Shown here piece by piece: positions 27,739 to 35,178 of a stretch of DNA of 64,000 nucleotides. The stretch covers positions 236,768-300,767 of the forward strand of contig JAQTMZ010000003.1 in the NCBI GenBank assembly GCA_028714075.1, in the 5' to 3' direction. The position numbers and the translations under genes were made by a program. The notes beneath the pieces are model-generated. The model made no database searches. It worked only from the letters and a program-made list of their open reading frames with translations, and had not been told where the DNA came from. The stretch's first letter is position 1, and each line of letters begins with the position of its first letter. This stretch comes from Gallionella sp. (GTDB lineage Bacteria; Pseudomonadota; Gammaproteobacteria; Burkholderiales; Gallionellaceae).

Positions 27739-28083
27739 ATGGTAAGTTGCCGCTGTCCGGTTTCGCGCCTTGGCCGCCCATACCGATATCAACGGCCGCT
27801 ATCGGGAAACACGAGCTTCTGCCCAAGGCGCAAAGCGGGTATTGGCGAATTGCTGGTTACGCCGTGAATCGGGCGCTTGCACCCTGTCAGGCAAACGCTG
27901 ACAGCAAAACTTCTCCGCCCCTTACACCGTTATCAGGCAAATACTGATAGCATCCTTCGCGTACAATAAAAATTATGGTTCATGCATTGAATTTTGCATG
28001 CAGAGTCGTTAAGCGGGTTTGTTGGCGGCGGTCCGGACGGAGCCTGCGTGTGTGAAATGGATAATTAGATAATTAGAGTCCTT
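27739..28083. other. Non-coding gap between dnaE and the FimV-like gene
   Basis: 345 bases with no credible ORF. It contains the inverted copy of the TTTGCCTGA repeat (27880-27948), an A/T-rich stretch, a short CATGCA/TGCATG inverted repeat near 27985-28005, and the likely promoter region of the FimV-like gene. No confident -35/-10 pair or ribosome-binding site could be assigned. Confidence 0.6.
27880..27948 (-). repeat. Dispersed intergenic repeat, family TTTGCCTGA, copy B
   Basis: Reverse-strand copy of the repeat: ATCAGTATTTGCCTGATAAC, spacer containing GGTGTAAGGGG, then GTCAGCGTTTGCCTGACAGG. Both half-sites and the spacer length match copies A and C. It lies in the dnaE-FimV intergenic region. 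Confidence 0.8.
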
Positions 28084-29817
28084 ATGGATATTCGAAAACT
28101 ATTCACCAACCAGCACGCAATTGCGGCCTTCGCCATGACTGTCGCACTGATGTTCCCGTGCGTCGTTGAGGCTGTCAGCATCGGTGAGGCGGTATTGCAA
28201 AGCGGGTGGGGAGAGCCGTTGTTTGTCCGGGTAGAGCTGGTGGTGGAAAGCAACGAGCGTATTGAAGACTCCTGCCTGTCTTTGGTTGCACCCGATCCGC
28301 TCCGGGAAGATGCCAGCAGTTTCCTGACCGAAGCCAGCCTGTCTCTCAAGACCGACGGGAGGCGGCAATATGTGTACATCAGCTCACCCAATCCGTTTAA
28401 CCATGCGCTCACCAGATTGCGGCTGCAGATCAAATGTCCCGGCATGCAAGGCGGAATCAAGACACTGACCATCTCGCCGCCCGCACAAACAGCCAGCAAA
28501 AAACAGGCTGATCCGGCATCCCTCACGCCCGAACTTTCTGGTGGTGCGACCGATGAATCGCGCATCGGGAAAATCAATCCAGAAGAGCTCGCATTGCTGC
28601 TGGAGCAGCAAAAGCTGCTGGTGGTCAGTTTTCTGGCCATGCAACAACAGTTCAAACTGTTGCAGGACGAGTTGAGGGAAATCAAATTACAGCTGGCACA
28701 GTCGGGTGTCGGCCCTTCCGGCCTGGCATCCTCGGCAACAGCAGGCACACAGGAAAACAGCCCTAAGACGGATATCGCCGCGAAACAGCCAGTGGCGCAG
28801 CAAGACAGCATGTATCTGCAAAATGTATTATTGGCGGCAATCGGGCTGGTGCTGTTTATCATTGTCCTGTGGCTATGGTTGCGCAATTACGCCAAATCGC
28901 ACAGCGGAACCGGCTCGCAACAGGACACCGTCCAGAAGGTGCCGGTAGCGCCAGCCATCAAACAGCCTTCCCAATTAAAGAGTGTTCATGCGCCAGCCGC
29001 CGGTTTGCCGCCCAAGACAGGCGCGGCCGGAAATGCGGCAGTTGCGCATTCCGTTATCTCCCCAAAAAAAGACGGGACGAAGGTGGCAGAAGAGGATGCC
29101 ATGCTGGAGGAGGCCGGGCTTTATGCCGCCAATGGCCGCATGGACAAGGCAGTCGAAATATTGCGGGAGGTTATCAAGCGGTGTCCTTCGAAGGTAGACG
29201 CGTGGACATTGCTGCTATCTATCTATTCTGCCCTCGGGAGAGTGGCGGAATTCGAGATCACGGCACGGGAATTTTTGAAATACCACAAAGCCAACCCCTC
29301 ATGGAGCGGGATACAGGTATTGGGGCGCACTCTGGATCATGACAACCCGCTGTATGCCGATCATGGCAGCCATATTTCTGCGTCCCCCTTGTTGCCCGAT
29401 GCACTAAATTTGCGCCACCCGATCGGGGATGTCCTGATAGAAATGGGGGCATTGTCCAAACGGGAGATACTGAAATATCTTGATGATTTCGATCCGCAGA
29501 AGCATGGGCGTTTCGGGGGGTATCTGGTGGCACGCAAGGCAATTACCATTGCGCAACTCGATCAAGCCTTGCTGCAACAGCACGGGGTGCATGCCGAAGC
29601 GAAAGCAGGCGACCTGCCTTCATTGCAGGATATAGAAAATTTTCTGGCTAACTTCGATCCGAAGCAGCATGGCAGCGTCGCAAAATTCATGGCGTCGCAC
29701 AACGTTACGCCCGAACAACTTGGTCAGTTGTTGCAGCAACCATCGAACCGGGGAGCGCCAGCAAAAAAACCGCAAGCCGGCGACATGCCTAATTTTGACA
29801 AGGTATCCACGCCATGA
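28084..29817 (+). CDS. FimV-like membrane protein
   Basis: A 577-residue protein. A signal sequence is followed by the FimV N-terminal domain (VSIGEAVLQSGWGEPLFVRV), a coiled-coil stretch near residues 160-205, a membrane helix (LLAAIGLVLFIIVLWLWL, about residues 255-272) and a cytoplasmic TPR-type region like the C-terminal part of FimV (AANGRMDKAVEILREVI). No LysM domain is visible. The C-terminus has two related about 37-residue segments (YLDDFDPQKHGRFGGYLVAR and FLANFDPKQHGSVAKFMASH). FimV organises type IV pili and polar signalling in Pseudomonas. The stop overlaps the start of an HDOD gene (four bases), suggesting joint function in c-di-GMP or pilus-related signalling. Confidence 0.82.
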   Translation: MDIRKLFTNQHAIAAFAMTVALMFPCVVEAVSIGEAVLQSGWGEPLFVRVELVVESNERIEDSCLSLVAPDPLREDASSFLTEASLSLKTDGRRQYVYISSPNPFNHALTRLRLQIKCPGMQGGIKTLTISPPAQTASKKQADPASLTPELSGGATDESRIGKINPEELALLLEQQKLLVVSFLAMQQQFKLLQDELREIKLQLAQSGVGPSGLASSATAGTQENSPKTDIAAKQPVAQQDSMYLQNVLLAAIGLVLFIIVLWLWLRNYAKSHSGTGSQQDTVQKVPVAPAIKQPSQLKSVHAPAAGLPPKTGAAGNAAVAHSVISPKKDGTKVAEEDAMLEEAGLYAANGRMDKAVEILREVIKRCPSKVDAWTLLLSIYSALGRVAEFEITAREFLKYHKANPSWSGIQVLGRTLDHDNPLYADHGSHISASPLLPDALNLRHPIGDVLIEMGALSKREILKYLDDFDPQKHGRFGGYLVARKAITIAQLDQALLQQHGVHAEAKAGDLPSLQDIENFLANFDPKQHGSVAKFMASHNVTPEQLGQLLQQPSNRGAPAKKPQAGDMPNFDKVSTP

Positions 29818-31073
29818 TTGACCGCCTGAAGAAGCTTTCTTCCGCGCATATTTGGCTGCTTTCCATTGTTATCTCCGTAGTCATGACGGAGTGCATCGTG
29901 GGCGGCATGGGATGGCTGCTGAAGTGGGAAGTAACCTATGACTACCTGCTGAAGGGCCTTGTCGCATCACTGTTTGTCGCGGGGCTTGCCGGAGGTTTTT
30001 TGATTTTATTTTTAGCCCGGCAAAGGAAGATTGAGGCGGGCCATCGTCTTGACGTCGCCGCTTCTGAAGTGCGGGAAGATGCGGCGACCGCAGAAGTTGC
30101 GGCCGCCTGCGCCGCAGCGCAGGAAGATACCGAAAAGGCATACCGCCACGTTGCCGCACCGCACCACATTGCCGAACGCAAACCGGTGGAAGAGCAAATT
30201 AGCCACAGCAAAAAACAGGCCGACCTCAGGCTGGCTATCAAAAATCTCGAGGTGTTGCCTGCCATGCCGGTCATTGCGCAAAAGCTGCTGGCGTTAAATT
30301 TGAACACCGAAGAAGGCCAACGGATGCTGCTGGTGCTGATCGAGCAGGACCCGCAAATCTCGGCAAAAATAATCGGGCTGGCCAATTCGGCGATGTTCGG
30401 TGTATCGCGCCATGTATCGACGGTGAGGCATGCCGCGTTGCTGTTGGGCATCAAACGCGTTCAATCGATCGCCACCGGTATCGCCATCATTTCCCTGATG
30501 ACCAAGGCGCCCGCAGGTGAGTTTAAGGTTCAGGATTTATGGCTGCACAGTTTTCGTATCGCATTCGCCATGCAGGGTATCGCACGGTTCATGCCGGATC
30601 AAATGCGCCCATCGAACGACCAGATTTTTCTCGCCGGCATGCTGCACGACATCGGCTATCTGGTGCTGGCTTACCTTGATCCGAAGCTCAGCGATAAGCT
30701 GCATAACCATCTGGCGGCGCAACTCGAGCGCCCGGTAATGGAAATTGAACGGGAAATTCTGGACATATGCCATGATGAATTGGGAGCGGAACTGGCGCGT
30801 CACTGGAATTTGCCGGAAGCGATAATTGCCGTGTTGCGCTACCACCATAGCCCGGACGCAGCCGGGGCAGCTGCGGGGCAACCGCTGGTGCGCATGGTTA
30901 ACATCGCGGAAAAACTGTTACTATCCCTCGGCATTGTCGAGTATGTGGCCCCCGACATCAGCGACGCGGAGTGGGAAGCTCTGGGCATAAACCCATCCGA
31001 TATCGAAGCAGTAAAAAAACAGGTAGATGAGCAGGCGGAACAGGCCATACAGTTTGCCAACTCGTTTACCTGA
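29814..31073 (+). CDS. Membrane-anchored HDOD-domain protein
   Basis: A 419-residue protein: two N-terminal membrane helices (about residues 13-33 and 46-66), an Ala/Glu-rich linker, then an HDOD domain from about residue 140 (LRLAIKNLEVLPAMPVIAQK), including AGMLHDIGYLVLAYLD. HDOD proteins regulate signalling and motility and usually lack full phosphodiesterase activity. The HDOD part is nearly identical at DNA level to the following gene, so the locus arose by tandem duplication, with membrane segments present only in this copy. It overlaps the FimV-like gene by four bases. Confidence 0.88.
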   Translation: MIDRLKKLSSAHIWLLSIVISVVMTECIVGGMGWLLKWEVTYDYLLKGLVASLFVAGLAGGFLILFLARQRKIEAGHRLDVAASEVREDAATAEVAAACAAAQEDTEKAYRHVAAPHHIAERKPVEEQISHSKKQADLRLAIKNLEVLPAMPVIAQKLLALNLNTEEGQRMLLVLIEQDPQISAKIIGLANSAMFGVSRHVSTVRHAALLLGIKRVQSIATGIAIISLMTKAPAGEFKVQDLWLHSFRIAFAMQGIARFMPDQMRPSNDQIFLAGMLHDIGYLVLAYLDPKLSDKLHNHLAAQLERPVMEIEREILDICHDELGAELARHWNLPEAIIAVLRYHHSPDAAGAAAGQPLVRMVNIAEKLLLSLGIVEYVAPDISDAEWEALGINPSDIEAVKKQVDEQAEQAIQFANSFT

Positions 31074-31173
31074 TGCTTTGGTAACTTTTGCCGCATTCCG
31101 GCAAGGGGGCGTGCCGAACCCAGATTAAAACCCCCGGTGCAGGCACTGGATTGCGCCAACATAAACAAACAGG

Positions 31174-32067
31174 ATGGATCAGGGAATGAACACGAACAAT
31201 GGCGGCAGACAAGTAGACCTCAGGCAGGCCATCAAAAACCTCGATGTGTTGCCTGCCATGCCGGTCATTGCGCAAAAGCTGCTGGCGTTAAATCTGAATA
31301 CCGAAGAAGGCGCACAGATGCTGCTGGTGCTGATCGAACAGGACCCGCAAATCTCGGCAAAAATAATCGGGCTGGCCAATTCGGCGATGTTCGGCGCATC
31401 GCGCCATGTAACGACGGTGAGAAATGCCGCGTTGCTGCTGGGCACCAAGCGCGTTCAATCGGTCGCCACCAGTATCGCCATCATTTCCATGATGGCCAAG
31501 ACGCCTGCGGGGGGATTTAATGTTCAGGACTTGTGGTTGCACAGCATCGGCATCGCATTCGCCATGCAGGGTATTGCACGGAGCATGCCGAAAGAAATGC
31601 GGCCATCGGATGATCATATTTTTCTTGCCGGTATGTTGCACGACATCGGTTATCTGGTGCTGGCTCACCTTGCCCCCAAACTCAGCGATAAGCTGCACGC
31701 CAGCCTGGCCGCAGAACCCGAGCGCCCGGCAATGGAGGTTGAACGGGAAATTCTGGACATATGCCATGATGAATTGGGAGCGGAGCTGGCACGCCACTGG
31801 AGCTTGCCGGAAGAGATCATCGCCGTGTTGCGTTACCATCATAGCCCGGACGTACCCGAAGCCGCCGCTGGGCAGCCGCTGGTGCGCATGATCAACATCG
31901 CGGAAAAACTGCTGCCATCCTTTGGCCTTAGCGAGTATGTGGCTCCCGGCATCAGCGCCGCGGAGTGGAAAGCTCTGGGTATAGACCCATCCAAAGCCGG
32001 GGAAGTGGAAGAGCAGGTGGATGAGGAGGTGGAGCAGGCCATACAGTTCGTCAGTTCGTTTACCTGA
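31174..32067 (+). CDS. Soluble HDOD-domain protein (tandem duplicate)
   Basis: A 297-residue cytoplasmic HDOD protein without membrane helices. It begins MDQGMNTNNGGRQVDLRQAI and repeats the whole HDOD domain and C-terminal tail of the upstream gene (ending VEQAIQFVSSFT against EQAIQFANSFT). Long stretches are identical in DNA, for example around 30247-30440 and 31238-31431 (offset 991). A start five codons later (MNTNNGG, 31186) is also possible. The 100-base gap to the upstream gene may be cotranscribed. Cytoplasmic and membrane copies could compete for the same partner. Confidence 0.88.
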   Translation: MDQGMNTNNGGRQVDLRQAIKNLDVLPAMPVIAQKLLALNLNTEEGAQMLLVLIEQDPQISAKIIGLANSAMFGASRHVTTVRNAALLLGTKRVQSVATSIAIISMMAKTPAGGFNVQDLWLHSIGIAFAMQGIARSMPKEMRPSDDHIFLAGMLHDIGYLVLAHLAPKLSDKLHASLAAEPERPAMEVEREILDICHDELGAELARHWSLPEEIIAVLRYHHSPDVPEAAAGQPLVRMINIAEKLLPSFGLSEYVAPGISAAEWKALGIDPSKAGEVEEQVDEEVEQAIQFVSSFT

Positions 32068-32114
32068 TCCCCGTATATCCTGCTCAACACCGGTCACGCT
32101 GCATTAACAAACCG

Positions 32115-32444
32115 TCAGGAAAGCGCGCCCCACTTCGTCCACACACCGGGCTTGGTCATTTCGTGGTCAGCCGCAGTCAATGCCCGATACATGGGGCTCG
32201 CCGGATTGTTGCACCAGCCGAGGCTCACTGCGACCACCTGTTTTTTGTCATCGGCCACCTTTCTCATCCCGCCCCAGAATTGACAAGTCCCGCAGCGAAA
32301 TTTTGTGTCTGCATCCAGCTTCCAGCCGTCGGCAGATAGCTGTACCGCATGTTGATGCTCGGCAGCTTCAACCGTTCCGATACCGGCTGCCGCTGCCGCG
32401 AGGCCGGCCATTTGCAATGCGAAAGTGCGGCGATTTATATCCAT
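32115..32444 (-). CDS. Tat-exported small Cys protein, HiPIP-like motif
   Basis: A 109-residue protein with a twin-arginine signal (MDINRRTFALQMAGLAAAAA). The mature part has RCGTCQFWGG and, 18 residues on, LGWCNNPASP. That resembles the first two and the last cysteine of high-potential iron-sulfur proteins, but the third cysteine is missing. A folded, metal-containing periplasmic protein is therefore likely but cofactor type is open. The frame is open 13 codons upstream; AAGGAG before the ATG at 32444 supports this start. It is on the opposite strand between the HDOD genes and the Met/Cys-repeat protein. Confidence 0.78.
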   Translation of the reverse strand: MDINRRTFALQMAGLAAAAAGIGTVEAAEHQHAVQLSADGWKLDADTKFRCGTCQFWGGMRKVADDKKQVVAVSLGWCNNPASPMYRALTAADHEMTKPGVWTKWGALS

Positions 32445-32531
32445 GATTGTTCTCCTTGAGATTAATGCCGGCGACACTATCAATTACTTCCCGGCAAAGC
32501 GTATGATATTCGCCTGCATGCGAAGGGCTCT

Positions 32532-32598
32532 ATCGGTGTTTGCCTGATTATGGCGTAGGGAACTGAGAAGTTTATTGTCAGTGTCTGCCTGACAGGGT
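32532..32598 (+). repeat. Dispersed intergenic repeat, family TTTGCCTGA, copy C
   Basis: ATCGGTGTTTGCCTGATTAT, spacer with GGCGTAGGGAACTGAGAAG, then GTCAGTGTCTGCCTGACAGG. This is the third copy of the two-box repeat, here 61 bases upstream of the Met/Cys-repeat gene, in the divergent gap from the Tat-exported protein. Its place between two divergent genes makes a regulatory effect possible. Confidence 0.8.
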
Positions 32599-32658
32599 GT
32601 GGCGGCTCGTAGATGCAGACTTTTGGGGTTTTCCTGAATTAATTATCGGAGGTCAATC

Positions 32659-33432
32659 ATGGGCATGAAAAAAATAGCATTTCTTCTGTTTTTTGGACTG
32701 TGTATCGGATATTCGGGTTTCTCCTTCGCGGCAGACTCACCCACCAAGAAACCGGCCGTATCCAAACCATCTGTCAAATCGGATGCTCATGACATGGCAG
32801 ATCACAGCGTCGAACATAAAAATCACAGTGAAGAGCCTAAAGGCGGCGTGGCGGGCAATCAGATGTGCTGCCAGATGTGCGGTATGAAGGACGGCCAGAT
32901 GTGCGGAATGTGTGGCATGAAGGGGGGCCAGATGTGCGGCCAGATGGGCAGGATGAAGGGTGGCCAGATGTGTGGCCAGATGGGCAATATGAAGGATAAC
33001 CAGATGTGCGGTCAGATGTGCGGCCAAATGGGTAGTCATGAAGGTATGCACATGAGCGGCATGATGGGCCACCATGAACCTGGGGCGATGATGAAAAGGC
33101 ATATCGGCATGGTTATGACGCTTGAGCTCAGCGACGAACAGCGTTCCAGAATCAACAAATTGTCCGATGAGTTAATGCACAATAATTGGGTGACGACGGG
33201 CTCGATTACGGATGAGTCGGCAAAGCTTCGCGACCTGTATGCGGCGGACAAGCGTGATCCATCGGCTATCGGCAAGGAATACCAGAAGATATTCGACATG
33301 GAGCGTCAGATGATAGAAGCGACGGTCGATACCCAGAACCGCATCGAGGAATTATTGACGCCAGAACAGCGCACCCAGTTGAAAGATATGCATCACAAGA
33401 TGGGAGCGATGCGCTGTTATCAGAAGCAATAA
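32659..33432 (+). CDS. Periplasmic Met/Cys-repeat protein with Spy/CpxP-like domain
   Basis: A 257-residue exported protein. A signal peptide (about residues 1-24) is followed by a Lys/His-rich stretch and then residues 67-140, in which QMCG-type units recur (QMCGQMGRMKGG, QMCGQMGNMKDN, QMCGQMCGQMG): about nine Cys and twenty-one Met, then several His. The C-terminal about 115 residues carry the two LTxxQ-type motifs of Spy/CpxP (LELSDEQRSR and LLTPEQRTQL). Met/Cys runs typically bind Cu(I); Spy folds bind unfolded periplasmic proteins. GGAGG precedes the ATG at five bases. A perfect terminator follows at 33451. A role in copper or heavy-metal stress is inference. Confidence 0.85.
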   Translation: MGMKKIAFLLFFGLCIGYSGFSFAADSPTKKPAVSKPSVKSDAHDMADHSVEHKNHSEEPKGGVAGNQMCCQMCGMKDGQMCGMCGMKGGQMCGQMGRMKGGQMCGQMGNMKDNQMCGQMCGQMGSHEGMHMSGMMGHHEPGAMMKRHIGMVMTLELSDEQRSRINKLSDELMHNNWVTTGSITDESAKLRDLYAADKRDPSAIGKEYQKIFDMERQMIEATVDTQNRIEELLTPEQRTQLKDMHHKMGAMRCYQKQ

Positions 33433-33450
33433 TTTTTAATTTTATCGGTT

Positions 33451-33483
33451 AATACCCAAGCCGGATAGCTTGGGTATTTTTTG
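33451..33483 (+). terminator. Rho-independent terminator after the Met/Cys-repeat gene
   Basis: An 11-base perfect stem, AATACCCAAGC with GCTTGGGTATT, around a six-base loop, directly followed by a T-run, 19 bases after the stop codon. It ends the Met/Cys-repeat transcript and insulates the pseudogene downstream. Confidence 0.95.
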
Positions 33484-33630
33484 TACTTCTGCAAAATCCC
33501 GGTTGAGCAGGATTCACCCATGGGCATAAAAAATTTGGGTTAGGTTACCCGGTCACGCTACACTTTAAATCTGCTTTGGAGCAAGGCTGGACGGGAGAAT
33601 CCGGAAAGGCGGAGCCTACAAAGGTTACAA

Positions 33631-33881
33631 ATGGCACAACCGCAGAGCGCATCAATATTCGAGTATTACCGCAGCAATTTTGGCAAGGACGCGCTGGCGT
33701 CCATCGTGGTATTTCTGGTGGCGTTGCCGCTGTGCATGGGGATTTTCATCGCTTCCGGCGTACCGCCTCTGCAGGGCTGATCACCGGCATCACCGGCGGC
33801 GTGCCGGGGCGCAGCCGTTCGAGTAACGTCCGGCAAGCAGTCAGCGGTGTTTGCGGCTTCACCGGGCGTTATCTGAATTAA
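33631..33881 (+). pseudogene. SulP-family anion transporter pseudogene (5' remnant)
   Basis: The frame from the ATG at 33631 encodes a SulP-transporter N-terminus ([33 protein letters not shown]) and stops at 33778-33780. The next conserved piece [10 protein letters not shown] continues in a different frame from 33771, consistent with loss of one base in CTG-GCA. Beyond about residue 60 the conserved SulP core is absent; the remaining sequence is not recognisable and another stop follows at 33879. The normal protein has about 500-600 residues, so this is a truncated and frameshifted relic. It has an AAGG-type ribosome-binding sequence and lies just downstream of a terminator. Confidence 0.75.
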
Positions 33882-34041
33882 GGGAGCGAGCCTGTTTCAG
33901 CTCGGCCAATTTCCGCCCTTCGCGAGAGGCCGCTTCCCTGCGTGAAAATGGCAAAAGCAAAGTGCAACAACATGCCGCAACCGCGCATCCGAAAAAATTT
34001 ATACACTTTTTTATCCTGATCTGATAAAGTTTTGGCCACAA

Positions 34042-34137
34042 GGTTGTAAAGGGCAAACCCGACCGAAAGGCGGGGACGCAAAACCACCGGTCTAATTGGC
34101 TATGCCACATGACAGCGGGGTCGCCAAACCGATGAAG
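34042..34137 (+). ncRNA. Cyclic-di-GMP-I (GEMM) riboswitch
   Basis: The conserved GEMM core is present in order: AGGGCAAACC, a GAAA tetraloop stem (CCGACCGAAAGGCGGG), GGACGCAAAACCACCGGTCTAA, and the second stem ending AGCGGGGTCGCC then CCGATG. That is the c-di-GMP-I aptamer with tetraloop and tetraloop receptor. It is on the same strand as the REC-PilZ gene, about 130 bases upstream of its ATG. The region between (CCGGCA...TGCCGG around 34206-34241) may act as expression platform near the ribosome-binding site. Gene control by c-di-GMP is therefore expected; whether it is on or off cannot be read directly. Confidence 0.9.
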
Positions 34138-34266
34138 CTTTTCTTCTTTGCGTTTAGCCGCGTCCTCCCCCATCTGCCATAGCAACCTTTTTCAAAAACC
34201 GATTGATCCGGCATTCCTGCGCGTAGCCTGTCTCCGTGCCGGAGCCTCACGAGAAAGGGAGTTGCC

Positions 34267-35040
34267 ATGTTACAGTCCAATGCGCTGGTCGTTGATAATT
34301 CGGCATTCATGCGGAATTATGTCCGGGAAATTCTCCATCAGGAATTGGGGTTCAACGAAATTATCGAAGCTGGAGATGCGGATGACGCGTTTCGAGTGCT
34401 GAAATCCGGGCGCGCCATCAACTGGATTTTTAGTTCATTGGAGATGTCCGGCCAGTTGTCTCCCTTTGATCTAATGGGAGTCGCTCGCAACAATCCGAAT
34501 AGCGCGCCACCCCGCTTCGTCCTGATGTCCTCTAATGATGAGCTTGTCACCCGGAAGATCGCTATCCGGGAAGGCGTTGCCGATTACCTGTGCAAGCCCT
34601 TTGATCCCAGCCAGTTGGTTGGCATGGTGCACCGGCTCACCGGCTTGACAAAACGGTGCGGCACCGGGAGGCTCAAGGTTCACCTGCCTTGCGAAATCAA
34701 CATTGGGTTCGATTCATTCCATCACTATGGTGCGGAATTGGCAGATATCTCGATGGCTGGTTGCCTGATGAAAACTTCGCAAGTCAAACCTGGCAGCGGA
34801 TATGTCGGTGACTATGCCACCGTTACCCTGCTGCCGGAAAACGAAGCTTCATTCCATGTTCAGGCAAAAATAAAGCGGGTGGAAGTCAGCAAATCCTGCG
34901 CCGACCCATTGCGCGATACTGAGATGGCGATCGAGTTCGTTGACGTCGCATCGCCACTCAAAGAAAAACTCGAATCGTTCATCAATTCATGCAAGGAAAA
35001 ACCTATCGCCAACCGTGCATTACCATCAAGCGGCCACTGA
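34267..35040 (+). CDS. Degenerate receiver-PilZ protein under a c-di-GMP riboswitch
   Basis: A 257-residue cytoplasmic protein. Residues 1-125 form a CheY-like receiver, but the phosphoacceptor aspartate position is serine (NWIFSSLEMS), and the acidic pair is DN (VVDNSAFMR); the lysine of YLCKPFD remains. It is thus a pseudo-receiver. Residues about 138-250 are a PilZ domain: the DxSxxG motif is DISMAG, while the RxxxR motif is not clear (KRCGTGRLK). AGGGAG precedes the ATG. With the riboswitch upstream, both synthesis and activity may respond to c-di-GMP. Confidence 0.82.
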   Translation: MLQSNALVVDNSAFMRNYVREILHQELGFNEIIEAGDADDAFRVLKSGRAINWIFSSLEMSGQLSPFDLMGVARNNPNSAPPRFVLMSSNDELVTRKIAIREGVADYLCKPFDPSQLVGMVHRLTGLTKRCGTGRLKVHLPCEINIGFDSFHHYGAELADISMAGCLMKTSQVKPGSGYVGDYATVTLLPENEASFHVQAKIKRVEVSKSCADPLRDTEMAIEFVDVASPLKEKLESFINSCKEKPIANRALPSSGH

Positions 35041-35178
35041 AAACTTTTCCTGCTCTCATCAGCGCCCCGTCTGTTGCCGGCGTATTTTTCGGAGGTGAAT
35101 ACTCACGCGCACCCAAGAAGAGTAGAATCACGCCGTTCGAGAAATGCACTCAAGCGAGAGGTGAGCAAGTAAGCCAAG

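Noticed and set aside
32860..33060. Possible CRISPR-like array from the short repeats in the Met/Cys-repeat gene
   Set aside because: The repeats are in frame, vary at third codon positions, have no constant spacers and encode QMCG units of an exported protein.
33859..34185. 108-residue minus-strand ORF
   Set aside because: It runs through the c-di-GMP riboswitch and the SulP relic, has no family resemblance, and its composition is not gene-like.
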